DNA from: Baekduia alba
GTDB lineage: Bacteria; Actinomycetota; Thermoleophilia; Solirubrobacterales; Solirubrobacteraceae
Direction of reading: 5' to 3'
NCBI RefSeq assembly: GCF_028416635.1
Contig: NZ_CP114013.1
Span: 2,790,001 to 2,854,000 of the forward strand
Length of the DNA stretch: 64,000 nucleotides
Part shown: positions 57,331 through 64,000 of the stretch, piece after piece
How the letters are laid out: each line of letters starts with the position of its first letter
How positions within the stretch are numbered: the stretch's first letter is position 1
The notes under the pieces: generated by a model
The model's database searches: none
What the model was told of the DNA's origin: nothing
Seen by the model: only the letters and a program-made list of their open reading frames with translations
Made by a program: the position numbers and the translations under genes

Positions 57331-58724
57331 CCGCCGCCGCCGCGGCCGCGGTCGCCCTGGTGCGCGAGGCCGGCCTCGCGGGCGTCGGCGAGCTGCTCGT
57401 CGACCCCGAGCTCCTCGCCTCCTACCGCCACGACCAGGCGGCGCCCGGGCTCCTGGCGTCCGGGACCCCCGCCGCCGTCGCGCGCCCGACCACGACCGCC
57501 GAGGTCCAGGCCGCGGTGATCGCCGCCGCCCGGGCCGGCGTCCCGGTGGTCGCGCGCGGCGCGGGCTCCGGGCTCAGCGGCGGGGCCAACGCGATCGACG
57601 GCTGCCTCGTGCTCTCGCTGGAGCGCATGACGCAGATCGTGGACCTCGACCCGGGCGCGCTCACCGCGACCGTGCAGGCCGGTGTGGTCAACCACGCGCT
57701 GCGCGACGCGGCCGCCGGCGAGCGCCTCCTCTACGCGCCGGACCCGGCGAGCTACGAGTTCTCGACGATCGGCGGCAACGTCGCGACCAACGCCGGCGGC
57801 CTGTGCTGCGTCAAGTACGGCGTGACGCGCGACGCGCTGCTCGGGCTGGAGGTCGTCCGCGCCGACGGCGAGGTCATGCGGGTCGGCCACGCCACGCGCA
57901 AGGGCGTCACGGGCTACGACCTCACCAGCCTGCTCTGCGGCAGCGAGGGCACGCTGGCGATCGTCACCGAGGCGACCGTCCGCCTCCTCCCCCAGCCGCC
58001 CGCCGCGCACACGTTGGCCGCGAGCTTCAGCCGCCTCGACGCCGCCGGCCACGCCATCGCCGCGATCTGCCGTCGGCACCGGCCGTCGATGCTCGAGCTG
58101 ATGGACCGGACGACGATCGGCGCGGTCGAGGCACTGCAGCCGATGGAGCTCGACCTCGAGGCCGAGGCCATGGTCTTCGCGCGCAGCGACGCGGGACGCG
58201 TCGAGGGCGCCGAGGAGATCGCGGCGCTCGCGCGCCTGTGCGAGCAGGCGGGCGCCGACCTCGTGCTGACGAGCGACGAGGAGGCCGAGGGCCGCATGCT
58301 GATGGCCGCGCGCCGGCTCGCGTTCATCGCGCTGGAGCGCCAGGGCAGCACGCTGCTCGACGACGTCGCGGTCCCGCTCCCCGCGGTCCCGGCGCTGCTG
58401 CGCGGCATCGAGCGCATCGCAGAGCGCACCGGCGTCCTGATCGGCACGTTCGGGCATGCGGGCGACGGCAACATGCACCCGACGATCGTGTACGACCACA
58501 CCGACGCCGACGCGCTGGTCCGGGCGCGCGCGGCGTTCGACGCGATCCTCGCGCTGGCGATCGACCTCGGCGGGACCGTCACCGGTGAGCACGGCGTCGG
58601 GCTGCTCAAGCGCGAGGCGGCCGCGCGCGAGCTGGCCGGCTCGCTCGACCTCCAGCGCGCGATCAAGGCGGCGTTCGACCCGCACGGGCTGCTCAATCCT
58701 GACAAGGTCCCGTGGGCGGCGTGA
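57327..58724 (+). CDS. FAD-binding oxidase, GlcD-like (glycolate/D-lactate dehydrogenase)
   Basis: A 465-residue FAD oxidase of the GlcD type. The FAD-binding stretch is [17 protein letters not shown], then [21 protein letters not shown]. The C-terminal cap ends in [20 protein letters not shown] and [13 protein letters not shown]. Substrates in the family are glycolate, D-lactate or 2-hydroxyglutarate. The upstream FCD-type regulator and glyoxalase-like gene fit a lactate or glycolate setting. No glcE or glcF partner is next to it, so it may be a single-subunit D-lactate dehydrogenase type. Confidence 0.87.
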   Translation: MTAAAAAAVALVREAGLAGVGELLVDPELLASYRHDQAAPGLLASGTPAAVARPTTTAEVQAAVIAAARAGVPVVARGAGSGLSGGANAIDGCLVLSLERMTQIVDLDPGALTATVQAGVVNHALRDAAAGERLLYAPDPASYEFSTIGGNVATNAGGLCCVKYGVTRDALLGLEVVRADGEVMRVGHATRKGVTGYDLTSLLCGSEGTLAIVTEATVRLLPQPPAAHTLAASFSRLDAAGHAIAAICRRHRPSMLELMDRTTIGAVEALQPMELDLEAEAMVFARSDAGRVEGAEEIAALARLCEQAGADLVLTSDEEAEGRMLMAARRLAFIALERQGSTLLDDVAVPLPAVPALLRGIERIAERTGVLIGTFGHAGDGNMHPTIVYDHTDADALVRARAAFDAILALAIDLGGTVTGEHGVGLLKREAAARELAGSLDLQRAIKAAFDPHGLLNPDKVPWAA

Positions 58725-58786
58725 CCGTCACGACGACGGTCACATGACTCAAGCACGGCGCGACGGGTCGCGCGTACGGTCGCACC

Positions 58787-59360
58787 ATGAGCACTCCCAC
58801 CACACCCGACACCATCGTCCTCGTCCACGGCTTCTGGGTCACCCCGCGCAGCTGGGAGCACTGGAAGGCGCGCTACAAGGCCGCCGGCTACACGGTCCTG
58901 ACGCCCGGCTACCCGGGCTTCGACGTCGAGGTCGAGGCGCTGCGGGCCAACCCGCAGCCGATCGAGGACGCCACCGTCCCGGCGATCGTCGAGCACCTCG
59001 AAGCGGTCATCGGCGCGCTGGACAAGCCGCCGATCATCATGGGCCGCAGCGCCGGCGGCGCCTTCACGCAGCTGGTGCTGGACCCTGCTGCCCGGCCATC
59101 AGGACACGTGGGTGGACTACAAGAACGACGACCGCGCGCCGCTGCTGTTCCTGTCGGGCGACCGCGACCACATCATGCCGCCGAGCGTGCAGAAGTCCAA
59201 TGCCAAGCACTACAAGTCGGAGAAGACGTTGACGGAGACCGAGCTGTTCGAAGGCCCGCACCTGATGGTCGCGGCCGACGGTTGGGAGAAGATCGCCGAC
59301 CGCGCCCTGGAGTGGGCGCTCGCGCACGCCCAGACGACGACCCCGGCGGCGGCGGCGTGA
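58787..59360 (+). pseudogene. Alpha/beta hydrolase with internal deletion and frameshift
   Basis: The first part (MSTPTTPDTIVLVHGFWVTP, then IIMGRSAGGAFTQLVLD with the nucleophile Ser) is a normal alpha/beta hydrolase N-terminus. At about 59081-59088 the frame jumps: the other frame reads LLPGHQDTWVDYKNDDRAPL, then LFLSGDRDHIMPPSVQ, and ends at the stop at 59360. The piece between the nucleophile elbow and the LLPGHQ stretch, roughly 80-110 codons in normal relatives, is missing. The gene cannot make a working hydrolase as written; an assembly deletion is possible. Confidence 0.8.
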
Positions 59361-60169
59361 GCGAGGCCCTGCCCCTGACGCTGACCCACATCGGCGGGCC
59401 GACGCTGCTCGTCGAGGTGGGCGGCTGGCGGATCCTGACCGATCCGACCTTCGACGCCCCCGGCAAGAAGTACAAGTTCGGCTGGGGGACGTCGTCGGTC
59501 AAGCTCGCCGGGCCCTCCGTGGCGCCCGGCGAGGTCGGCCCGCTCGACGCGATCCTGGTCAGCCACGACCACCACGAGGACAATCTCGACGCCGCGGGGC
59601 GCGCGCTGCTGCCGACGGCGGGAGCGGTCGTGACGACGGTCCCGGGCCGGGGCCGGCTCGCCGGCGAGCTCGGCGCCGACCGCGTGCGCGGGCTGTCTGA
59701 CTGGCAGTCGACCACGCTCGAGGCGCCGGGCAAGCCGACGATCACCGTGACCGCAACCCCCTGCCGTCACGGCCCGCCCGGCAGCCATCCGATCGTCGGC
59801 GACGTCATCGGGTTCGCGCTGTCGTGGGAGGGCCAGACCGGCGGCGTGCTGTGGATCAGCGGCGACACCGTGCTCTACGACGGCGTGCGCGAGGTGGCGG
59901 ACCGGCTGGACGTCGACGTCGCCGTGGTCCACCTGGGCGGCGTGCAGTTCCCGGTGTCCGGCCCGTTGCGCTACACGATGACCGGCCGCGACGCCGTCGC
60001 GCTGGTCGGCGCGATCGCCCCGCGCGTGGCGGTCCCGATCCACTACGAGGGCTGGAAGCACTTCCGCGACGACCGCGCCCACGTCGAGTCCGCGCTGTCG
60101 GCGGCGCCCGACGACGTCGCGGCGCGGTTCCGGTGGCTGGCGATCGGGGAGCCGACGGCGGTGGCGTGA
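59357..60169 (+). CDS. MBL-fold metallo-hydrolase (UlaG-like)
   Basis: A 270-residue protein from a GTG at 59357 that overlaps the previous stop (GTGA). The metal motif is AILVSHDHHEDNLD (HxHxxDN form), followed by the GGVLWISGDTVLYDG stretch with the metal Asp and the VAVPIHYEGWKHFRDD His. It belongs to the metallo-beta-lactamase superfamily of the UlaG or YtnP group. Function in the operon is unknown; the substrate could be a lactone or phosphodiester. Confidence 0.82.
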   Translation: MSEALPLTLTHIGGPTLLVEVGGWRILTDPTFDAPGKKYKFGWGTSSVKLAGPSVAPGEVGPLDAILVSHDHHEDNLDAAGRALLPTAGAVVTTVPGRGRLAGELGADRVRGLSDWQSTTLEAPGKPTITVTATPCRHGPPGSHPIVGDVIGFALSWEGQTGGVLWISGDTVLYDGVREVADRLDVDVAVVHLGGVQFPVSGPLRYTMTGRDAVALVGAIAPRVAVPIHYEGWKHFRDDRAHVESALSAAPDDVAARFRWLAIGEPTAVA

Positions 60170-60193
60170 CCCGCGCGCGGCGATGATGTGCGG

Positions 60194-61087
60194 ATGAGCT
60201 ACGAGACGATCCTGTACGCCGTCGACGGCGCCGTCGCGACGATCACGCTCAACCGGCCGGAGCGGCTCAACACGATCGTGCCGCCGATGCCCGACGAGGT
60301 CGAGGCGGCGGTCGGGGTCGCCACGCGCGACGAGGACGTCAAGGTCATCGTGTTGCGCGGCGCGGGCCGGGCGTTCTGCGCGGGCTACGACTTCGGCGGC
60401 GGCTTCGAGCACTGGGGCGACGCGATGCTCACCGACGGCCGCTGGGATCCCGGCAAGGACTTCGCGATGGCCACCGCGCCGGAGCTCTCCCCCACGCAGA
60501 AGTTCATGTCGATCTGGCGGACGCCGAAGCCGGTGATCGCGCAGGTCCACGGCTACTGCGTCGGTGGCGGCAGCGACTTCGCGCTGTGCGCCGACCTCGT
60601 CGTCGCCTCCGACGACGCGGTGATCGGGACGCCGTACTCGCGCATGTGGGGCTCCTACCTCTCGGGCATGTGGATCTACCGCCTCGGCCTGGCCCGGACC
60701 AAGTACCACGCCTTGACCGGGCGGCCGCTCACCGGCGCGCAGGCCGCCGCGGTCGAGCTCATCAACGAGGCCGTGCCGTTCGCCGAGCTGGAGGCGCGCG
60801 TCGCCGCGCTGGCCGGCGAGCTGGCGAGCATCCCGTCCTCCCAGCTGGCGGCGATGAAGCTCGTCGTCAACCACGCCTACGAGAACATGGGCCTGGCCTC
60901 GACCCAGACGCTCGGCCCGATCCTCGACGGCCTCATGCGCAACACGCCTGACGCGCTGGCGTTCATCGACACGGCCGCCCGCGAGGGCGTCGGCGCGGTC
61001 GTCGCCCAGCGCGACGGCGCGTTCGGGGACTACAGCCAGGCGCCGGAAGTTCTCCAGCCCGATCCGAACAACGTGATCGTTCCCTGA
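60194..61087 (+). CDS. Enoyl-CoA hydratase/isomerase family protein
   Basis: A 297-residue crotonase-fold protein. The N-terminus (AVATITLNRPERLNTIVPPM) and oxyanion-hole motifs GAGRAFCAGYDFGGG and VHGYCVGGGSDFALCADLVV are clear. The catalytic Glu pair of classic hydratases is not obvious, so it may be an isomerase, dehalogenase or hydrolase of the same fold. The start is ATG 60194, with GTG 60188 an alternative. A second member is 61741-62676, sharing the YxVGGxxD-type core. Confidence 0.85.
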   Translation: MSYETILYAVDGAVATITLNRPERLNTIVPPMPDEVEAAVGVATRDEDVKVIVLRGAGRAFCAGYDFGGGFEHWGDAMLTDGRWDPGKDFAMATAPELSPTQKFMSIWRTPKPVIAQVHGYCVGGGSDFALCADLVVASDDAVIGTPYSRMWGSYLSGMWIYRLGLARTKYHALTGRPLTGAQAAAVELINEAVPFAELEARVAALAGELASIPSSQLAAMKLVVNHAYENMGLASTQTLGPILDGLMRNTPDALAFIDTAAREGVGAVVAQRDGAFGDYSQAPEVLQPDPNNVIVP

Positions 61088-61100
61088 CCGCTGCGCTCAG

Positions 61101-61781
61101 GTGAGCGGCCGAGAGGCCGATCACCGGGGTGTGCAGCGCGTCGGCCACAAGGGAGCGGGGCAGCTCGCACCGGGCAACACGGTGGCGAGCTTCGACGCCG
61201 CCCTGGCGACCGGCGTGGACGTCATCGAGTTCGACGTCCTGCGCGTGCGCGGCCGCCTCATCCTGGCGCACTCGTCCTTCGACGCCCGCCGCCGGCCCTG
61301 CATGACCCTCGTCGAGGCGCTGGCCGTCCTGAGCGACGCGCGCTTCGCCGGGCTCCTCTTCAACGTCGACCTCAAGCGGCCCGGCTACGAGGTCGACACG
61401 ATGGCCGCCCTGCGCGCCGCGGGCCTGATCGATCGCGTCCTGGTCTCCTCGCAGTTCGCGCGCTCGCTGGACCGCGTGCGCCGCGTCGAGCCGACCGCGC
61501 GCGTGGGGATCTCGGTCGGCGGCTGGCTGTCGCGCCGCCGCCACCGCTGGAACCGCCGCGTCACGCAGCGCCTGTTCGACGCGATCGAGACCGGCCGCTT
61601 CGACTGCCTGATGGCGCACCACCGCCTCGTCGACTCCGAGCTCGTGGCCCGGATGGCCGCCGCCGGCGGCGAGGTCTACGCCTGGACCGTGGACTCCGAG
61701 TCGATCATCGAGCGCCTGACGCTCACCGGCGTCGCCGGGATCACGACGAACGATCCGCGCCTGTTCCTCGCGCGCGTGTGA
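61101..61781 (+). CDS. Glycerophosphodiester phosphodiesterase family protein
   Basis: A 226-residue TIM-barrel protein (GTG start). The GDPD signature HKGAGQLAPGNTVASFDAAL has the catalytic His in HKG. Metal residues follow in DVIEFDVLRV and ILAHSSFDA. The C-terminus WTVDSESIIERLTLTGVAGI and TNDPRL are usual. GDPDs hydrolyse glycerophosphodiesters to glycerol 3-phosphate. The 3' end overlaps the convergent enoyl-CoA hydratase by 41 bp. Confidence 0.85.
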   Translation: MSGREADHRGVQRVGHKGAGQLAPGNTVASFDAALATGVDVIEFDVLRVRGRLILAHSSFDARRRPCMTLVEALAVLSDARFAGLLFNVDLKRPGYEVDTMAALRAAGLIDRVLVSSQFARSLDRVRRVEPTARVGISVGGWLSRRRHRWNRRVTQRLFDAIETGRFDCLMAHHRLVDSELVARMAAAGGEVYAWTVDSESIIERLTLTGVAGITTNDPRLFLARV

Positions 61782-62676
61782 CCCCCGACGGCGCGCCGCC
61801 GGCGTCGCCGTAGGGCTCGTCGCGGGCCCGGACCGCCTCGCGGAAGCCGTCGTGCGCCGCCTGCTGCTGGAACGCGTAGCCCTCGGCGGTGTGCCGGGCG
61901 ATGCCGTCGAAGACGGTCCCGATCAGCTGCGTCGCGGGCAGGCCCTGGGCGACCGTCTGCTGGTTGACCAGCAGCTTCATCATCTGCAGCTGGTTGAGCG
62001 GCGTCCGCGCGATGCGCCGGACGAGGTCCTCGGCGCGCGCGTCGAGCTGGTCGGCCGACGGCGCCTCGATCGCCAGCCCCCACTCCAGCGCCTCGGCGCC
62101 GCTGAGGCAGTCGCCGGTGAACAGCAGGCGCTTGGCGCGCTGCGGGCCGAGGCGGCCGGCCCAGAGCGAGGTCGTCGGCGAGCCCCAGACCCGCGCCGGC
62201 GGGTAGCCGATCTTGGCGTCGTCGGCGATGACGAGCAGGTCGCTGCACAGCGCCAGGTCGGTGCCGCCGGCGACGCAGAACCCGTGGACCTTGCAGACCA
62301 CCGGCTTGGTGCACTCGAAGAGCGACATGAAGGCCTTGACGTTGCGCGACATCATCGCGTAGTCGACCATCGGGTCCCAGGTGCCGGTCGGGTCGTGGTT
62401 GGCGGCCATGACGGCGGGGTCCAGCGGCGAGCCGGACGCCGCGAGCTCACCGCCCCCTCCGAGTCCCTCCGCGCTGTCGACCAGGTCGTAGCCGCCGCAG
62501 AAGCCCTTGCCGTTGCCGCTCAGCAGGATCACATGCACGGCCGGGTCCAGGTCGGCCTGCTCGACGCGCGCCGCCAGCTCGTCGATCAGCGCGCGCGTCA
62601 GGCCGTTGCCGCGCTCCGGCCGGTTCAGCGTGATCCGAGCGACGCGTCCGTCCACCGCGTAGGTCATCGTCTCCAT
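61741..62676 (-). CDS. Enoyl-CoA hydratase/isomerase family protein
   Basis: A 311-residue crotonase-fold protein: RVARITLNRPERGNGLTRAL, NGKGFCGGYDLVDSAEG, VHGFCVAGGTDLALCSDLLV and GYPPARVWGSPTTSLWAGRL. An insert near residues 70-100 (Gly-rich) and a long C-terminal extension (AFQQQAAHDGFREAVRARDE onward) are unusual. The last 13 codons overlap the convergent GDPD gene. The specific reaction is unknown. Confidence 0.85.
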   Translation of the reverse strand: METMTYAVDGRVARITLNRPERGNGLTRALIDELAARVEQADLDPAVHVILLSGNGKGFCGGYDLVDSAEGLGGGGELAASGSPLDPAVMAANHDPTGTWDPMVDYAMMSRNVKAFMSLFECTKPVVCKVHGFCVAGGTDLALCSDLLVIADDAKIGYPPARVWGSPTTSLWAGRLGPQRAKRLLFTGDCLSGAEALEWGLAIEAPSADQLDARAEDLVRRIARTPLNQLQMMKLLVNQQTVAQGLPATQLIGTVFDGIARHTAEGYAFQQQAAHDGFREAVRARDEPYGDAGGAPSGVTRARGTGADRSS

Positions 62677-62749
62677 CCAGCACTTCTACCGGTCCGAGCG
62701 GGAACTCCGCCTGCCGCCGTCCGCCCCGTGGCCTAGGCTCGGTCGCCGC

Positions 62750-63442
62750 ATGATGCCCGTCGCCCCCTTGACCGACTCCGGACCATTGCTCGCGCATCAC
62801 CCCATCGGCGCGTCCACCGGCTTCCTGGTCGAGGAGCGCGGCAACTGGCCGGCGCTGACCGCCGGCGCCGCGGCGCTGTCGCCCTTCACGGCCGAGCTGG
62901 CCGCGCTGTCCGAAGACGAGCTGCCAGGCCTGCTGGCCTACCTCCAGGACGGCCCGTCGCTGCCGTTCCACTACCTCTCGGTCCACGGCCCGTCGAAGCA
63001 CCTCAAGATGGCCGAGAGCAAGTTGGTGGACTCGCTCAACCGCCTGCCGGCGGTCGTCGACGCGATCGTCGTGCATCCCGACGTCATCGACGACGCGGCC
63101 GAGCTGCGCCGCCTGGGCTCGCGGCTGGTGCTCGAGAACATGGACTCGCGCAAGGCCGGCGGCCGGACCGCGGACGAGCTGGCGCCCTACTTCGCCGAGC
63201 TGCCGGACGCGGGCCTGTGCCTCGACGTCGCCCACGCGCGCGACGTCGACCCGTCGATGGCCGGCGCCCACGAGCTGCTCGACCGCTTCGCGGTGCGCCT
63301 GCGCCACCTCCACGTCAGCTCGCTCGATGCCGACGGCCACCACGTCCCGCTGCGGGACAGCGACCTGGAGGCCTTCGGGCCCGTCCTGCGACGCTGCCGC
63401 GACGTCCCGTGGATCCTCGAAGCCCCGCTGCCGGCGGCCTGA
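62750..63442 (+). CDS. TIM-barrel protein of the xylose isomerase/AP endonuclease-like family
   Basis: A 230-residue protein. Metal-ligand style motifs are the SVHGPSKHLKM His, the LVLENMDSRKAGGRTADEL Glu, the GLCLDVAHARDVDPS Asp and His, and the RHLHVSSLDADGHHVPL His. This is the pattern of the AP_endonuc_2 sugar-isomerase-like barrel. The short length is notable (normal relatives are about 260-290 residues). It is followed by a nucleotidyltransferase whose start overlaps. Confidence 0.7.
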   Translation: MMPVAPLTDSGPLLAHHPIGASTGFLVEERGNWPALTAGAAALSPFTAELAALSEDELPGLLAYLQDGPSLPFHYLSVHGPSKHLKMAESKLVDSLNRLPAVVDAIVVHPDVIDDAAELRRLGSRLVLENMDSRKAGGRTADELAPYFAELPDAGLCLDVAHARDVDPSMAGAHELLDRFAVRLRHLHVSSLDADGHHVPLRDSDLEAFGPVLRRCRDVPWILEAPLPAA

Positions 63443-64000
63443 GCGCGCTGGAGCGCCTCGGCGCCCACGGCGCCGACGGCTTCCCGAACCTCCTCGCCGC
63501 CCGCGCGCGCACCGAGGCTCAGATCGCGCGGCTGCGCGGGCAGTTCGCCGAGGGCGCGCTCAGCGGCGGGGCGACCGCGCGGCTGGACGACACGCGCGCC
63601 GACGTCTCGGTCGTGCTGTTCGGCTCGTGGGGCCGGCGCGAGCTGACCGAGCACTCCGACGACGACTGGCTGCTGCTCGTCGAGCGCGAGGGCGAGGCGG
63701 AGGCTGAGCTGGCCGCGGTCCGCGAGGTGCTCGGCGGCGGCAAGCGCGAGCCCGGCCTGCAGGCGACGTTCGGCGTCGCCAGCTCGGCCGAGGACCTCGT
63801 CCAGCACATCGGCCTCGAGGAGGACCACAACCGCAACCTGACGCGGCGCATGCTGCTCATGCTGGAGTCGGTCCCGGTCGCCGGCGACGACATCCACCGT
63901 CGCTGCTGGCTGGCGGTGCTGGACCGCTACCTCGCCGAGAGCCGCACCGACCGCCGGCCACCGCGCTTCTTCCTCAACGACGTCATCCGCTATTGGCGGA
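63409..64000 (+). CDS. Nucleotidyltransferase-domain protein, 5' part (cut by window edge)
   Basis: The frame is open from about 63409 (GTG) or 63439 (CTG in a CTGA overlap with the previous stop) to the window end, about 195 codons. VVLFGSWGRRELTEHSDDDW is a classic nucleotidyltransferase motif (G-S-x-x-R-x-x, then D-x-D), with the catalytic DDD. It continues with LTRRMLLMLESVPVAGDDIH and FFLNDVIRYWR. The family may be a DUF294/GlnD-like signalling or RNA-modifying transferase; the 3' part is missing. Confidence 0.75.
   Translation, partial: MDPRSPAAGGLSALERLGAHGADGFPNLLAARARTEAQIARLRGQFAEGALSGGATARLDDTRADVSVVLFGSWGRRELTEHSDDDWLLLVEREGEAEAELAAVREVLGGGKREPGLQATFGVASSAEDLVQHIGLEEDHNRNLTRRMLLMLESVPVAGDDIHRRCWLAVLDRYLAESRTDRRPPRFFLNDVIRYWR

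Noticed and set aside
1-64000. tRNA, rRNA, CRISPR arrays, prophage or a replication origin
   Set aside because: No cloverleaf, repeated spacer array, phage gene block or DnaA-box cluster was seen on inspection; a tRNA scan would be decisive.

Overview
The window is a 64 kb, very GC-rich chromosomal segment from an actinobacterium of the class Thermoleophilia, most likely order Solirubrobacterales (relatives of Conexibacter, Solirubrobacter or Baekduia). The reasons are the extreme GC bias at third codon positions, frequent GTG starts and ATGA/GTGA overlaps, Mce genes, F420-type luciferase-like oxidoreductases, secreted beta-propeller proteins with Arg/Ala-rich tails, and the YAN-x-MAT-x-ALGG-x-YAA leader peptide at 35.7 kb that is common in this order. 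No lineage marker such as an rRNA gene is present, so the assignment is inferred.

Layout, left to right. 1-3.4 kb: the end of an mce (MlaD-like) lipid-transport operon, followed by a possible small-RNA gene ending in a very strong hairpin. 3.6-6 kb: flavin and sulfur chemistry (FMN reductase, a frameshifted flavin reductase, an SfnB-like oxidoreductase). 6-7 kb: a RES/Xre toxin-antitoxin pair. 7-11 kb: molybdate uptake (HTH-TOBE regulator, ferritin-like protein, modABC). 11-12.7 kb: a cupredoxin/ECF sigma/anti-sigma operon. 12.7-20.5 kb: O-methyltransferase, CheY with a FlgC-like mini-protein, phosphoribosyltransferase, an integrin-like propeller-VWA protein, psuG-psuK for pseudouridine breakdown, and an orphan GroES paralogue. 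20.5-24.5 kb: hrpA helicase. 25-33 kb: a secreted NHL propeller, then three HTH_42-type DNA glycosylase paralogues around a cytochrome P450 with a perfect 20-bp palindromic operator. 33-35.9 kb: a GNAT acetyltransferase, an F420 oxidoreductase and small membrane proteins.

35.7-45 kb: a complete form I aerobic carbon monoxide dehydrogenase operon on the minus strand (coxM-coxS-coxL-xdhC-mocA-coxD-coxE-coxG-xdhC-small membrane protein), with a divergent LysR regulator. CoxL carries the form I signature AYRCSFR. The molybdate transporter 25 kb away and the MocA/XdhC maturation genes fit the Mo-Cu cofactor this enzyme needs.

46-64 kb: a MarR/azoreductase divergon with a clear inverted-repeat operator; an ECF41 sigma factor with its carboxymuconolactone-decarboxylase partner and a matching promoter; an intact IS481-type insertion sequence (28-bp inverted repeats, 6-bp target duplication) next to a short-chain-dehydrogenase remnant; a glycosyltransferase and CpsB-like phosphatase; a GntR-regulated glycolate-oxidase-like operon with two matching operator sites flanking a glyoxalase-like gene; an alpha/beta hydrolase broken by an internal deletion; two enoyl-CoA hydratases; GDPD; a TIM-barrel protein; and a nucleotidyltransferase cut by the window edge.

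Two genes look broken by indels (4226-4712 and 58787-59360). Either could be real decay or an assembly error. No tRNA, rRNA or CRISPR array was seen.
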